Shown here: positions 20,993-32,124 of the stretch, piece after piece
Layout of the letters: each line of letters starts with the position of its first letter
How positions within the stretch are numbered: position 1 is the stretch's first letter
NCBI RefSeq assembly: GCF_050624435.1
Contig: NC_134546.1
Span: 15,151,001-15,215,000, forward strand
Reading direction: 5' to 3'
Source of the DNA: Tenrec ecaudatus
Lineage: Eukaryota > Chordata > Mammalia > Afrosoricida > Tenrecidae
Length of the DNA: 64,000 nt
Program-made: the position numbers and the translations under genes
The notes under the pieces: model-generated
Database searches by the model: none
What the model saw: the letters and a program-made list of their open reading frames with translations, nothing else
Told to the model about the DNA's origin: nothing

Positions 20993-21655
20993 ACCCTAAA
21001 CCATTTTATTAGGAGCTAATCCAGACATCATGCCATTCCATGGTTCAATCCCATCAAGCAGTATTGTACAAATGCTACCACAATCAGTTTCAAAGCATTT
21101 TCTTTCTTCTTCACCCCCCCTGACCCCGGACCTCCCCCACGGGACCCCCAGAAACACTTATTCTAGTTATTGTCTCTACAGGTTCATGTAACCTGGGTTT
21201 CATAGACTGAGCAACATAGAAAAACACATAACGAAGATTGCAGCAGGCTACTCACAATGCCAACACACAACAGAGACGAACCCCAATATGTACACAAAAC
21301 CACACAGGAAATGGGAGCAAGCAGACCCAGCCCGAAGTGTAGCAGAGGCGAGTTCAAGTGACAAGGTTTTAACCGTTCGAGTCAGATCTATCATTGTAAT
21401 TTACATTGTCGTCTCTCCATTACTCTGCCTGACAGCCAGTTTATTCTCACCCCGCAGTTATGGTTGGAGGGAAATCCCCGGAGGCTTATTCCCTGTGAAT
21501 TTCCTGCAAATGTATTTTTGGCTTCCACTGTCACCCATGGCCTTCTGCAAACCAGAGTCTCACAATTTATGCTCCCGTGCTATTACCCCATTTGGATTGG
21601 GATTATATCATTTATAATCCATGGATAACGGATGTTGGTGTGCTTCTTGTTTTAA
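20993..21655 (-). mobile_element. LINE (L1-like) 3'-UTR element, older copy
   Basis: 'aaaccattttattaggagct', 'cttccactgtcacccatggc', 'cttctgcaaaccagagtctc', 'ataacggatgttggtgtgct'. Same order as 815-1790 and 39369-40085. Confidence 0.65.
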
Positions 21656-21761
21656 TTTATCTGATTTTTCCTTTATCACTCGAGTGTTTGGTGTCACATG
21701 TCAGAGTCCTGAAGCTGTACCCCAATACCTTCCTTTAGAAGTTTTGGTTCATTTTGAGTTT

Positions 21762-21788
21762 TGTGTGTGTGTGTGTGTGTGTGTGTGT
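21762..21788. repeat. (GT)13 microsatellite
   Basis: Pure GT tract in antisense L1 sequence. Confidence 0.96.
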
Positions 21789-22735
21789 ATGCGTTGAGGG
21801 ATGGGTCCAACTGCTTCCTTTGGGTGTGGCGTTTCAGTTGAAATTCCATTTGTCCCTTCCTGCGTGGATTTGGCACTTTTGTTTCAAATCAGCTGGCCAT
21901 AGATATATGGGCTTATCTCTAAACCCTCCATTCTGTTTCACTACTTTGTATGGTCTGTCGTTATGTCAGTTCCACATTATTTTGATAACTGAGGATTTGG
22001 AGTACATTTCCAAGTTGGAAAATGTGAGTCACCTTACTTCATTATGTATGCTTTTTTTCAAGATTATTTTGGCTACTTGGGATTTCCTGAAATTTCCTAT
22101 GAATTTAAGAATTGGTTTTTCCTTTTTTTTTTTTTTCCAAATGGCTTTTGGAAGTTTAGCAGGGATTGTGTTTAATCTGTAGATCACTCAGCAATATTGA
22201 ACCTTCCAATCCAGGATCGTGAGGTGCCTTCCCGTGTAGTCCCTCAGCAAAGCTTTTCAGTCGTCAGTGGAAAAGCCTTTCACCTCCACGGTTAAGTTAT
22301 TTCTAGATATTTTAATTTTAATTGATAATTTTTTTGTGTTTTAATTTTTAGATGACATTGTAAACATCCTTTTCAGCTTGCTCATTGCTGGAGTGTAGAA
22401 ACTCAACCGATTCTGCTGTGTTGATATGAACAGTCTATTCATAAGCTCTAATAACTTACTTGTGGCTTCCTTGGATTTTCTGTAAATTGGATCACGTCTT
22501 CTGAAAATATGAGAGCGTTTTACTTCTTCCTTTTCATGTAATACTTTGGTTAGGACTCGCAGTCCTACGTTAATAGCAGTGGTGAAAATGGAGCATCCTT
22601 GTCCTACTCTGAGCTCAGTCGCTGTTAAATACGATGTTATCCGTGGTTGTTCCACAGATGTCCGTGATCACAGTGTGACATTTCTAGTTTTCTGAGTTTT
22701 GTTTGTTTGTTTAATTTGGCAGGTGCGTGTGTGGT

Positions 22736-22935
22736 GTTGTGGTTGTTAGGTGTTGCAGTCTCAGATCCAATCCAGTCCTAGTGACCCTGTACAAACAGAC
22801 CCTGTGAAACACTGCCTCCTTGCCGTGTGGTTATCACCGAGGCCATGGTTGCAGCCACTGTGCCAATCCATCTTGAGGAGGGTCTTTCTCTTTCTCGATG
22901 GCCCTCTCCTTGACCAAGTATGATGCTGCTTGTGA
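22736..22935 (-). mobile_element. RTE LINE 3' end, antisense
   Basis: 'gttgtggttgttaggtgttg', 'tgaaacactgcctccttgcc', 'gttgcagccactgtgccaat', 'ccttgaccaagtatgatgct'. Confidence 0.75.
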
Positions 22936-22939
22936 CTGA

Positions 22940-23117
22940 CCACTCACTGAAAGATTGACTGTTCAAATCCTCGCGGTGACACTTCACAAGGAAGACCTGG
23001 AGGTCTAGCTGTGTAGGCTGACAGTGCCGACACCCCTAAGAAGTGTACTTTTACTCTGAAACAGATAGGAGTGCCATGAGTTGACTTGGTGGCAATGAGG
23101 GTTGTTGTTGTTTTTGC
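22940..23117 (+). mobile_element. AfroSINE, sense
   Basis: 'gactgttcaaatcctcgcgg', 'atgagttgacttggtggcaa', tail 'gttgttgttgtt'. Head truncated and fused to the end of the RTE fragment. Confidence 0.65.
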
Positions 23118-23309
23118 TTTCCCAAAGTAGGGGCCAGTGAATTATTTTTTTGGGGGGCCTGGCCAAAGAAATAGTAAAAGCTTAAATAAATGGAGGTGGG
23201 ATTGAGCTGAGATGGGTCAACTCCAGAGCTTAAACTCTGCACAGTGCCTGGTAGGCCTGTTATCACTGAGCACCCTTGCCCTACGAGTCAAATTCTGCTC
23301 TCTCTACAT

Positions 23310-23516
23310 AATAAACCGCACCATCATCGAGTCAGTGTATTACTCATAGCGACCCTATAGTATAGCATGGAACTGCCCCTGAGGGTTTCCCAGGTGGTAA
23401 CTCTTTATGGGACTAGAACGTCTTGTCTTTGTCCCATGGGGTGGTCTGTGGTTCAGAACTGCTGACCTTGTGGTTAGCAGTCCAACACATGACCCAGTAT
23501 GCCACGAGCGCTCCTC
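23310..23516 (-). mobile_element. AfroSINE, antisense
   Basis: 'tactcatagcgaccctatag', 'aactctttatgggactagaa', 'gaactgctgaccttgtggtt', 'atgccacgagcgctcc'. Confidence 0.88.
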
Positions 23517-24465
23517 TGGCTCCTCCCCAGCCCAGTCTAATCTTACATAAGATGTAATTGTAGAGTCCATGGGCCAGATGGTCATTTTTAATGATCTCAT
23601 GAAATTCTTGGGTACAACCACAGTTCTGTGATTCATTATAAAATCAACAAGGGAAGTTGGAACACTTGGATATTTTCCATGCCCCAATTCTCCCACCATG
23701 CACCCACCCACCCACCCACATTCTCAGGTGCCTGAACACCCTCCCTCTAAAACAGAAAGCACAACCCCAGTCACTTTCCTGCACGAATAGCAGAGATTTG
23801 TGGGCACCCAGACATTCCAGTATTGTTAAATCACAACATGTAATGAAGTGATGCGCTGAAAATGATGCCTGGCCTGCTGCCAAGCTTCCATCAGGATCAG
23901 GCGGTGGGCTTGGCCGTGCGGCTATCAGCTTCTTATTTTTGCAAGATGTCATCTCAAACAATCACAGAGCCTGTAATGCTGACAAGTAAGAAGCCATGCA
24001 GAGCAGACTAGATGGTGCACCAGGAAGGAACATTGGGTGACCGATGGAAAGACATAGCACCATCCCCAAGGGCGCATTGTCGCCTGCACTCAAGAACAGC
24101 ATGCTGTTTGGAAAGAGACTGGACTGTGACTGACGAGAGGGCAGGGAGTCATTACATAAGCAGGATAGGAAGCTGCTAATAAACTTTTATTTTTTCAAGA
24201 AGGCATGAGGCCATGAACTCATTAGAGTCAAAACTCTGACCAAGTGTATGATGGAAAACACCGTGCAGGGAATTTTCCCTCTTCCTTGACTAGTTCCATA
24301 TGTGACACACAGACATTCCAAAGGCTGGAATTAAGTCTCGGCTGCAGGGAGTGTCTGGGCAGAGCAGGGTTCATGTCCTGGGCAAGGGGCCAAGGAATTG
24401 GGGAATTAGTCCAAGCAGAGGGGCCTTGTGAGCCTCAAGGGGTGAGGGTTTCGTGTTTCCTAAGG
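23517..24465. other. Gene-free stretch
   Basis: No exon or RNA gene. Contains a short 'caccc' cluster (23700-23718). 23870-24240 has text that may be an old repeat but was not named. ORFs of 98-118 codons are unsupported. Confidence 0.4.
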
Positions 24466-24964
24466 GAGGTACTGTTGATCTATGGATGTGTAGCAGATCA
24501 CCCCAACATATATTCTCTTCAAAACACAACCCAGTTATGACTTTCTCGTTTCTAGGGGCCTGGAATTCAGGAGTGTTGAGCCAGGTGGTTCTGCCCGGGT
24601 CCCTCAGAAGGTTGTGCTCAGGCTGCTTGCTGGGGCTGCAGCCATCGTGAAGCTCCACTTGGGCTGGTGGGTCTGCTCTCAAGCTGACTCACCTGGGTGC
24701 TGGCAGCTCTGGGTTCCTCACTGGTGGTTCCTCAATTTGTTACCACTTGGGTTTCTCCTCGGGGCTGCTCATGACATGGCAGGGGAGAAGGACAGGGAGA
24801 AAGAGCATGCCCTCCAGAGGGAACTCACTGTCGCTGTAACCTCACCTTAGAACTGACATATACCATGACTGGTCCCATGGCCAATGCTGCTACGCTGTGG
24901 GAGGCTGTGGATTCTAGGAGGTGGGCATCATTTGGGGACAACCTGGAGTCTGGGCACTGCAGGT
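24466..24964 (+). mobile_element. MLT1-like MaLR LTR
   Basis: 'gagccaggtggttctgcccg', 'gctggggctgcagccatcgt', 'tcctcggggctgctcatgac', 'tacgctgtgggaggctgtgg', 'gcatcatttggggacaacct' follow MLT1 LTR order closely. Ancient solo LTR. Confidence 0.75.
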
Positions 24965-25000
24965 ACAAAAGGTTTTGTTAGCATCGTTGTTCCCCGGAGG

Positions 25001-25195
25001 AATCCCTGGGTGGTACATCTGGTTACCCCTCGGCTGCTCATCAAGAGGTTGGAAGTGAGAGGCCACTGGAAGGGGTCTTGGAAGAGCTGCCTGTGATCTG
25101 CTTTCAAGAAGAGACCCTACAAGTACCTCGTGGTGCCAATTACCCTCTGACAAATGGGGGCTGAGCGCGAGTCAGACTCAACTGGACAGCCACTG
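25001..25195 (+). mobile_element. AfroSINE, older type, sense
   Basis: 'ggaatccctgggtggtacat', 'ggttggaagtgagaggccac', 'gagtcagactcaactggaca'. Confidence 0.7.
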
Positions 25196-25280
25196 TTTTT
25201 CTCCCTAGGAAATGTCAGGGGAAGTCTGAAATCTCCCCCATAAAACAGTGCGGAAGCCTGAGCCCAATTTTGTTTAAAGA

Positions 25281-25770
25281 AACCACAATGGTTGTGAGCA
25301 CTGCACTCAATTCAAGTTGTGCGGACTCACAGAGACCCTCCTTAGACAGAATAGAACTGCCCCTCTGGGTTTCTCTCTTTCTTTTTTCAGAAATCATGTT
25401 ACTGGGGGCTCTTACAGCTCTTATCACAATCCATACATCTATTGTATCAAGCACATTTGTACATATGTTACCATCATCAATTTTAAAACAGTCCCTTGGT
25501 AGCAGCTCCTCTTTCCCCCTCCCTCCCCCCTTTACCCTCCTCGTGCCCTCTGATAAATGATAACTTATTATTATTTTCATATCTTACTGTCTCCCTTCAC
25601 CCATGTTTCAGTTGTTCGTCCCCACCCCTGTGGGTCTCTAAGGATGTAATTCTCATGGAAGCAGAAAGCCTCAATCTGTTCTCACAGGGAAGCTTGAAGG
25701 TTTGAACTGCTGAGCTTGTGTTCCGTAGCCCCATGTGTCACCCAGTCGGCCAGCGGGGACTCCTCAAACA
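25281..25770 (-). mobile_element. AfroSINE, antisense, split by LINE tail
   Basis: Tail half 'cggactcacagagaccctcc', 'aatagaactgcccctctggg' (to 25376) and head half 'gcagaaagcctcaatctgtt', 'gtttgaactgctgagcttgt' (from 25636) together make one SINE. Confidence 0.75.
25377..25635 (-). mobile_element. Young LINE (L1-like) tail, 5' truncated
   Basis: 'actgggggctcttacagctc', 'ttatcacaatccatacatct', 'aagcacatttgtacatatgt', then a pyrimidine-rich block and 'cttattattattttcatatc'. Flanked by 'tgggtttctct' and 'tgggtctcta', a likely diverged target-site duplication. Confidence 0.75.
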
Positions 25771-26198
25771 CCGTGTTGCAGATATGTAAAGCAGGGGTGA
25801 GCGAATGACAGCCCCCGGGCTAAAGGTAGCTATGTTTTCTATAGCCCTTCGGCTCAGAATGGTGGCTGTCCCCCCTCCCCCACCCCACCCCCACCACCAT
25901 TTTTAATGGTCTGTGGGGAAAAAATTCAAAGGAATATTTCATGACATGTGAAAAGTAAGTGAAATTCAAATTCCAGTGTCCATAAATGAAGTTTTTATTG
26001 GACTATAGAAATACCCTACCCCCCCCCCTTTTATGCGGTGTTGTCTATAGCTGTTTTGGTGCTAAAGTAGCAAAATTGAGGTGCTACAGAGACCGCAAAA
26101 GTTTGCTATCTTGTCTTTTACATACATTTTCCTACCACTGATTAAAAAAACACAATTGATCATTTTACTATTGATAGTAGAATATATCCTCAAAAAAT

Positions 26199-26390
26199 AT
26201 ATCCTCACTGCCATCTAGTCAATGCCATCTCATCAAGACTCTCTGGGACAGGGTCAAATTGCCTCTGTGGGTTGCTGAGACTGTAATTCTTTATGGGAGT
26301 AGAATGTCTCACCTTTCCCCCAGGGTGGTTTTGAACTGCTGACCTTGCAGTTAGCAGCCCAACTCCTAGCCCACTATGCCACCAAGGCTT
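26199..26390 (-). mobile_element. AfroSINE, antisense
   Basis: 'cactgccatctagtcaatgc', 'aattctttatgggagtagaa', 'ttgaactgctgaccttgcag', 'ctatgccaccaaggctt'. Confidence 0.88.
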
Positions 26391-26617
26391 ATTGAATATA
26401 TTCTATGAATTAATACTTATATAATAAAATAGCAAAATTATATTGAATTTTGCAAGTTGCCTGATAGTGCTGTACTCATTTATTCAGATCCTTAATGATC
26501 AGTGTGCCTTGATAGTGGGAGATGTGACCAAACACTGTCTGGCCTACAGCAAATCTTCAAACTGGCATCAATTTTGTATAATCAACGGCCTTGAGTTTTG
26601 TTGACTTCTCTGCAGTA

Positions 26618-26722
26618 TGGTATTGGTCACTTAGGCCAACACTGTTACACTGTGGGAGGGTGCTCACACTAAGTCGTAGACAGGGATCATTGGGGGCCAA
26701 CTTGGAGGCTGGTCATTGCGAG
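26618..26722 (+). mobile_element. MLT1-like LTR 3' end
   Basis: 'acactgtgggagggtgctca', 'gggatcattgggggccaact', 'tggaggctggtcattgcgag'. Same end as at 24900-24964, and the following bases ('gtacaaaa') are also shared. Confidence 0.7.
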
Positions 26723-26826
26723 TACAAAAACATTCGCTAGGATTGCACCCCTAAAAGCGAAGGCTGTTCTACACAGCACCCAGAGTCCACTCCATGCTGG
26801 AATCGACTCCACGGTAAGGATGGTGA

Positions 26827-26995
26827 GGGAAGGAGCCAGACCGTGCAGCCAGAGCTGCTAATTGCTCCTCAGGAGAAAGACGAAGTTTTCTACTCCTGTA
26901 AAGATCTGCAGGCTCAGAAACCCAATGGGACAGTTTTATTCTGCCTCATAGGGTTGGTATCAGTCAGAGTTGACTCACCAGTCATGAGTTAAGAA
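26827..26995 (+). mobile_element. AfroSINE, sense, head-deleted
   Basis: 'caggagaaagacgaagtttt', 'ctactcctgtaaagatctgc', 'aggctcagaaacccaatggg'. Just before it (26804-26820) lies the tail-like 'ctggaatcgactccacg' of another fragment. Confidence 0.75.
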
Positions 26996-27707
26996 AACAA
27001 TTTTGTTTAAGTTCAAGGGCAAGTAGAATTGACCACCACCTGTAAGCCTAGGACGGCTTTTATAACAACAGAAACACCCCTCCTCATCTGCACTGGAGAG
27101 CTGGCCCTGCCCCAGTTCACAGGCTCATAGTGAGTGGGCTCCGTCCGCAGTCTGCTATCCTTGCTGGCTGCCACGTGGGTGAAAATGCAGCTGGAAGTGC
27201 ATTTTCCACTGTAGAGGGGTACCACGTGTTCTATGCATTTGGAGGCATGGGTGGTCTAGTTGCACGATGCGAGCTTTCCAGTACCCTTCCAATGATTACA
27301 TCAGGATGGAGGAGCTGGGACGGCACAAGCAGCCTAGGATCCACTGCTCACCTAAAGCTGGCCGTGTGAACCTCATCCTCCACTGGACCACAGTCCTTTG
27401 CTTGGGACTCCCGGACTTTGCTCTCCTCTTGTTTCCATGTAGCGATTCTGTTAGAATTCATAATGAATTAACAAATCCTTGCTGCTTCCCTTTAGAAGTT
27501 CAAATGAGCCCATCTCCACTGAGGAGACAGCTCAGTGGACAGTACCTGCGTCTGGAATGTGTATGCACCCCTTCCAGCAAAGAGACCGATCTGAGAACGA
27601 GGTGGCTATCTCATTGCCCACAGTGCCCCAGAAAACCCTTTCCCCAAATCTGTTGCTCAAGGCAGACCTTGATGAACAAGGTCGATTCTATCTTCCTTGG
27701 GTGATGA
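26996..27707. other. Gene-free stretch with a 145-codon ORF
   Basis: The ORF 27267-27704 (+) and an overlapping one at 27479-27712 match nothing I know and have no splice or conservation support. Part may be old LTR sequence preceding the ERVL LTR. Confidence 0.35.
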
Positions 27708-28204
27708 GGTAGTTAGTTTATTGTGCCAACCTGGCCGATAAACACATGTGGGGTTAATTGAAGTGCGGGGAGATGAATGGCTTGGTGACCCTAGTTCTCG
27801 GGTCTCTTGCTTTCTGATGGTCAGACTAGGGTGCAGTTGCCTTAGCCAGTTCCCTGCTTCAGCTGGCCAGGCTCATTTCCTGCAAGACATCCCTGAGACG
27901 CCAGATGGACCTACCTTGATGCAGCCCTGAGTGCTGGAGCAGCCGTGTGGAGACCCCTGCCAGCGCTGAGATGCTTACACGTTCACTGACTCGGCTTTCC
28001 TCCTGCAGTCAGCATCATTGTGTGCTTTGTGAGATGGAGGAGGACTTGTTGGATTGGTGTCGGCCATATGGATTAATGTTGGACTTGTGGGTTTGGGCAG
28101 CACTAGGTTGGGATGTTTTCTTGATATGCACTTAATCTTTATATAAAACTCTCTTATTCATGAGTTTCTGTGGATACGTTTCTCTAAAGTACCCAGACTA
28201 ACAC
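27708..28204 (+). mobile_element. ERVL-type (MLT2-like) solo LTR
   Basis: Start 'tagtttattgtgccaacctg', shared block 'gagacccctgccagcgctga', TATA-like 'ctttatataaaactctc', end 'acgtttctctaaagtaccca' plus 'gactaacac'. Closest to the copy at 3405. Confidence 0.65.
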
Positions 28205-28211
28205 CGGTGAT

Positions 28212-28424
28212 AAAACCAAACCAAACTCACTGTCACTAAGTCAATGCTGACTGATGGTGACCCTAAAGGACAGAGTAGAACCACCCTTGTGAGTTTCTGA
28301 GACTGTAACTCTTTATGGGACTAGAAAGTCCTATCTTTTTCCCACGGTGTGACTGGTGGTTTTGAACTGCTGACCTTGCAGGTAACATAGCAACCCAACT
28401 TGTAAGCACTACATCCCCAGGGCT
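28212..28424 (-). mobile_element. AfroSINE, antisense, full length
   Basis: 'aaaccaaaccaaactcactg', 'gactgtaactctttatggga', 'gttttgaactgctgaccttg', 'actacatccccagggctcc'. It sits directly after the ERVL LTR. Confidence 0.9.
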
Positions 28425-29255
28425 CCTTGGGTGATAGTGTTAGGTTTCTGGAGTGGGTAATACCTTGGCTCTTTGCTTTGAACGCTGAAAGAATTTATGC
28501 CGAATTGATCCAAGTGCGTTTTTATGAAGGACAAGACAAGTTTCAGGTTTACAGTCTCAAAAGGGTACATGCTATTTCTGGAAAGCATGTCAAGCCACAC
28601 AGAAGTCACACAGGGGCTCACAACTGGGCACAAACAACCACATGGAAAAGAGCACCCACATGTGCGAAATTGACGGAGTGGGGGAGATACCAGGAGGCCA
28701 GAAGCCCAAGAACCCTAGAGACTAAGAGCATGTGGGCCCAGAGACTGTGGGGCCCGCCCGAGTATGCCTGGAGCAGACACATGTGCACCCACATAGGCCG
28801 AGGGAGACTCTCACCATCCATCTGCCTCTGACCAGGAGCAGGGTAAGAGAGAGCCAGGCCTTCCCACAGCCACCATATTTCAAACCTCCTCCTGGGAAGG
28901 TGTGGTGGATGATATTGGTTGACTCCATTAGCTGAGGTAAGCCCACCTGGGTGATGTCATGAGCCTGGGCCTAGTTTGGGCACCCAGGTGCACCGCCCAC
29001 CTGGCTAGGGGCTGGAGTAGGAGCATGTTCAGTTTGGGGTCTTCACAGGTGTTCAATGGCTGACTTTCCAACCTCTTCCATGGGGGCCTTTGCAGGCATG
29101 GGAGGGACAACCCCCCTGGCCCTAAGCTAGCTACCTAACAATAGCACTCAAGAAGCACTCACCATCTCCCTTCTACCCATGTCTCCTGAATTGGCTTACT
29201 TGTGAGAGTCTGCTGGAATCTCTCACTTTGTATAAACAAACTCACCCCGTGGCTC
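28425..29255. other. Gene-free stretch, possibly old LTR material
   Basis: Overlapping ORFs on both strands (134 codons at 28427-28831 +) are not recognised. 'cccacctgggtgatgtcat' and 'gggcacccaggtgcaccgcc' near 28950-29000 form an imperfect inverted repeat. Confidence 0.35.
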
Positions 29256-29386
29256 TGCAGAAGCAAGGCCTGGTGAACTGCTTTTGTAGAGATTACAGCC
29301 TAAAACGCTCCATGGACCAGTTCTACCTTAACACAAAGGGTGTTATGGAGACCTGATGGCAGATGACAACAACAACAACAATCAGC
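29256..29386 (+). mobile_element. AfroSINE, older type, head-truncated
   Basis: 'gcaaggcctggtgaactgct', 'tagagattacagcctaaaac', tail 'gacaacaacaacaacaatca'. Confidence 0.65.
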
Positions 29387-30699
29387 AGTAATAATCCATT
29401 TTCCTTCCTGGTAACCAGAGAACAACACTGGAATTGGGACTCGAGAGATAAGTGGCCACAAGATTTAGAAAGTAACCCTTGATTTAAAGTTTTCCCTCCT
29501 CTTTACTTTCTACAACAGATAACAAATAGGCGTGATTTCTATCTTAACAAAAGAAAGGAGAATAAATTGAGTTTTACAAAGGAGATTAAAGGCAGAGAGG
29601 TGCGGAGGCACCTGTGTGTCTTCGTTTACCCCTCGATGAAAGTGAGTTTTAAAAATACAATTTTGGTGTAGAGCTTTAGTTTACATTTGACTTTTCTGGG
29701 AACAGGAAGCATATGGATTATTTAGTCTGATGGAAAGAAACAAACATATTTTTCTTGAGCCAAGGATTTTCCTGGCCTTGAAGTTAGGGAGAAATCATCT
29801 GTGCATGTGTGTGGGTTCTTGTGTAAGGTACATTGAGTAACTTCGTGGACACTATTTGGAAATGTGGTTTTGCAAAAGACAGAATGTTCTTCAGAATGAT
29901 TTTTTATGAGTAGGCTGAAACGAATGGCAAGCCATCACCTGGCGAAACCCTTTTTGCTAGAGAGCAAGACTATCCGACATGTTTCATTCCACACATGCCA
30001 CTGAACATTGGTAGGAGATCCTTACTCTCACACTCACCCATCTTGATCCCAAATTCAGAATTTCACCAAGTTCAACCCAAAGTCACATTATTATTTTTAA
30101 AATGGATAGACGTGCGACTTATTTGTGAGGGACGGGGAAAATGATGCACGTAGAAGCACTAGAGCCTGTTAACTTTTCTCAGCTGCCTCTGTTTCCTCTC
30201 TGTCCTCACCAAACCTCTTCTAGCGCTTCTCCCCGCGGGTCTTCTCTGAGGACAATCCCGCTCTTGTCTGTATCACCCAACAGCTAGTGAAGCCTAGTCT
30301 GGTTTGCAGAGTGGCTCCATTGACTGTTCTCAAGCAAGGGTCTTACTGCTCTCTCAATATAGAAAAAAAAAAAAAGATCTCTCAAGGATTTCTACTTTTG
30401 AAATAATGGTGAATCAGATAGTCTTAAAAAAAACTCGACTTTTTGTTGTGAAGGAGGGGAAGGTTTACAGAGCAGATCAGAGATTTCCATTCAACTAGCC
30501 ATACACTTTCTGATTTAACTCATTGCTTACAAGGTGTTTATCCCACTTCTTTGATCTTCCTGTTCCCTTGGGTAAATGCTGCCTCTTGATCCTAAATGGT
30601 GGATTCGCACAGAGATGAAGGCTCTCTCTTCACTTGGGCGGTCACGATACAGATGCTCAAACATAATTTCTCTTTGAACTGTTTATATGTTTCATGGAC
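29387..30699. other. Longest repeat-poor stretch of the intergenic region
   Basis: About 1.3 kb without a recognised repeat, exon or RNA gene. A 13-A run occurs at 30362-30374. It is a reasonable place for conserved regulatory DNA between the two genes, but nothing here shows that directly. Confidence 0.45.
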
Positions 30700-30805
30700 T
30701 TCTCTGTAGAGACTTGGAGTCTTAGAGACCTACAAGGGCAGGTCTACTCTGTCCTATAAGGTCATTATCAGTCAGAACTGACTCCAGGGTAGTGAGATTT
30801 GAAGG
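30700..30805 (+). mobile_element. AfroSINE tail, sense
   Basis: 'gacttggagtcttagagacc', 'gtctactctgtcctataagg', 'cagtcagaactgactccagg'. Confidence 0.75.
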
Positions 30806-30962
30806 ACCAAACTCTAACAATACCTGCAACTGACAGGTGGACAGACCCCTCGAAGCAAAGAGAACAACCTCAGAACCAGAGCTTCAGAAGATCCTCTCTC
30901 CACTCTGTGCTCCTAGGTACTAACTGTAAAAACAAAACAAATAAAAAGAAAAAGCCTTCTCT

Positions 30963-31125
30963 GCTATCGAGTTTAGTGACCCTATAAGACAGGATAGAAC
31001 TGTCCCTTTGGGTTTCCAGGACTTCAAATCCCCCCAAAATGAGTAGACAGTCTCATTTTTCAACCTTGGGGAAGCTGGTGGGTTTGAACCCCTGACCAAT
31101 GGATAGCCCACTCTGCCGCCAGGCT
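30963..31125 (-). mobile_element. AfroSINE, antisense
   Basis: 'gtgaccctataagacaggat', 'gggtttgaacccctgaccaa', 'actctgccgccaggct'. Confidence 0.75.
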
Positions 31126-31223
31126 ACTAATCAGTAAGCACTCTTGCTGACCTTTCCACCCCTATCTTGTGAGCTGGCTTACTCTTGACACGGTGCCTGA
31201 ATCACCCACATGTGTGAACACAT

Positions 31224-31396
31224 ATAAAACCAAACTCACTGCATCCAGCTGATTCTGACGCATAGCAACCCTTTGGGTTTTTGAGGCTGTAACTCTTTGT
31301 GGGAGTAGAAAGCCTCATCTTTCTCTCACGGTGGTTTCAAACTGCTGAACTTTCAGTTGGCAATCCAACATGTAACCACGATGCCACCAGGGCGCT
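31224..31396 (-). mobile_element. AfroSINE, antisense
   Basis: 'tataaaaccaaactcactgc', 'ctgtaactctttgtgggagt', 'agaaagcctcatctttctct', 'gatgccaccagggcgct'. A deletion removes part of the 'ggacaggatagaactgcc' segment. Confidence 0.88.
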
Positions 31397-31596
31397 TTGT
31401 GAACCTATATATCACATGAGAAAGCAATAACGAGGGTCCACCCCCTGGCCAACGTGGACCGCTATGCTGCACTCACCCAGCCACAGTCCTTAGTAAACAG
31501 CGGACCGGCGCCTCGCCTCCGGAAACATGCTCGGTATCTGGAGAACATAGGATGATGACTGACGTTCCACCTCTTCTTCTAAAGGGAGAACGTCAG

Positions 31597-31637
31597 GGCT
31601 ACGGCCGTCCCACCATGAATGGGCCCGATCTTGTCTG
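31597..31637 (+). pseudogene. 5S rRNA 5' fragment (nt 1-41), part of a chimera
   Basis: 'ggctacggccgtcccacc' and 'gggcccgatcttgtctg' line up without gaps with nucleotides 1-41 of vertebrate 5S rRNA as I remember it; about 34 of 41 positions agree. The fragment stops exactly where AfroSINE sequence begins. Too short to be a functional 5S gene: helices II-V and the full internal promoter are missing. Confidence 0.65.
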
Positions 31638-31752
31638 CAAGGGAGGAAGATGGGCCTTTGGACTCCGGTAAAGAGTTACAGTCTTGGACACTCACAGGGA
31701 CAGTTACACCCTGTCCTGTAGGGTCACTGTGAGTAGGCACCGACTTCTTTAT
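31638..31752 (+). mobile_element. AfroSINE body fused to 5S rRNA head
   Basis: 'caagggaggaagatgggcct', 'ccggtaaagagttacagtct', 'taccctgtcctgtagggt'-like text and tail 'gtgagtaggcaccgactt'. The usual tRNA-like head is absent; the 5S fragment takes its place. Confidence 0.75.
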
Positions 31753-32124
31753 CCAAAGACACTGGGGTGGGGGGAAAGGGAACAGTCAACCAGCTGAGTG
31801 GGAATAGGGAGCCTCGCAAACTTGGACAGGAAGCTCTGAATGCATTCAGGTGCCTCACCCCAGCTCTGTCTCGGAGCCCATTTGTAAAAATCTGTGTTTC
31901 ATCTTTCCATTGTCCTCCAAGAGGTGTCTATAGTCACTATTAATTGTGGAGACTATAGATAGAAAGAAAGGAAGAAGGAAGCCGCTGCTTTAAAAATTGT
32001 GGTGCGAGTTCTCCGGTGGTAACCCCCCCAGCAGCTCCGTTACTGCCATTTCTTGGTGAGGAAGGAAAATTGGCTTTGACTAAGTCAAGTAACAAAAAGG
32101 ACCTATGAGAAGGGACAGATCCAT

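Larger units (their letters stand above)
19263..22690 (-). mobile_element. Old L1, antisense, several insertions
   Basis: Plus-strand landmarks in reversed L1 order: 'ttttacattcccaccagcag' (19820), 'tatattctggatattaacat' (20420), 'ttggttcattttgagttttg' (21743), 'tttcaagattattttggcta' (22058), 'agggattgtgtttaatctgt' (22162), 'cttcccgtgtagtccctc' (22229). It is broken by an AfroSINE-like copy, a CpG-bearing stretch, a (CT)n tract and a younger LINE tail. The ORFs of up to 177 codons across it are antisense artefacts. Confidence 0.8.

Noticed and set aside
21754..22182. 142-codon ORF
   Set aside because: Reversed L1 coding sequence starting in a GT tract.
27267..27704. 145-codon ORF as a possible gene
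   Set aside because: No recognisable domain, no splice or promoter evidence, and it ends at an ERVL LTR.
31597..31637. Functional 5S rRNA gene
   Set aside because: Only the first 41 of about 120 nucleotides are present, with about seven changes.
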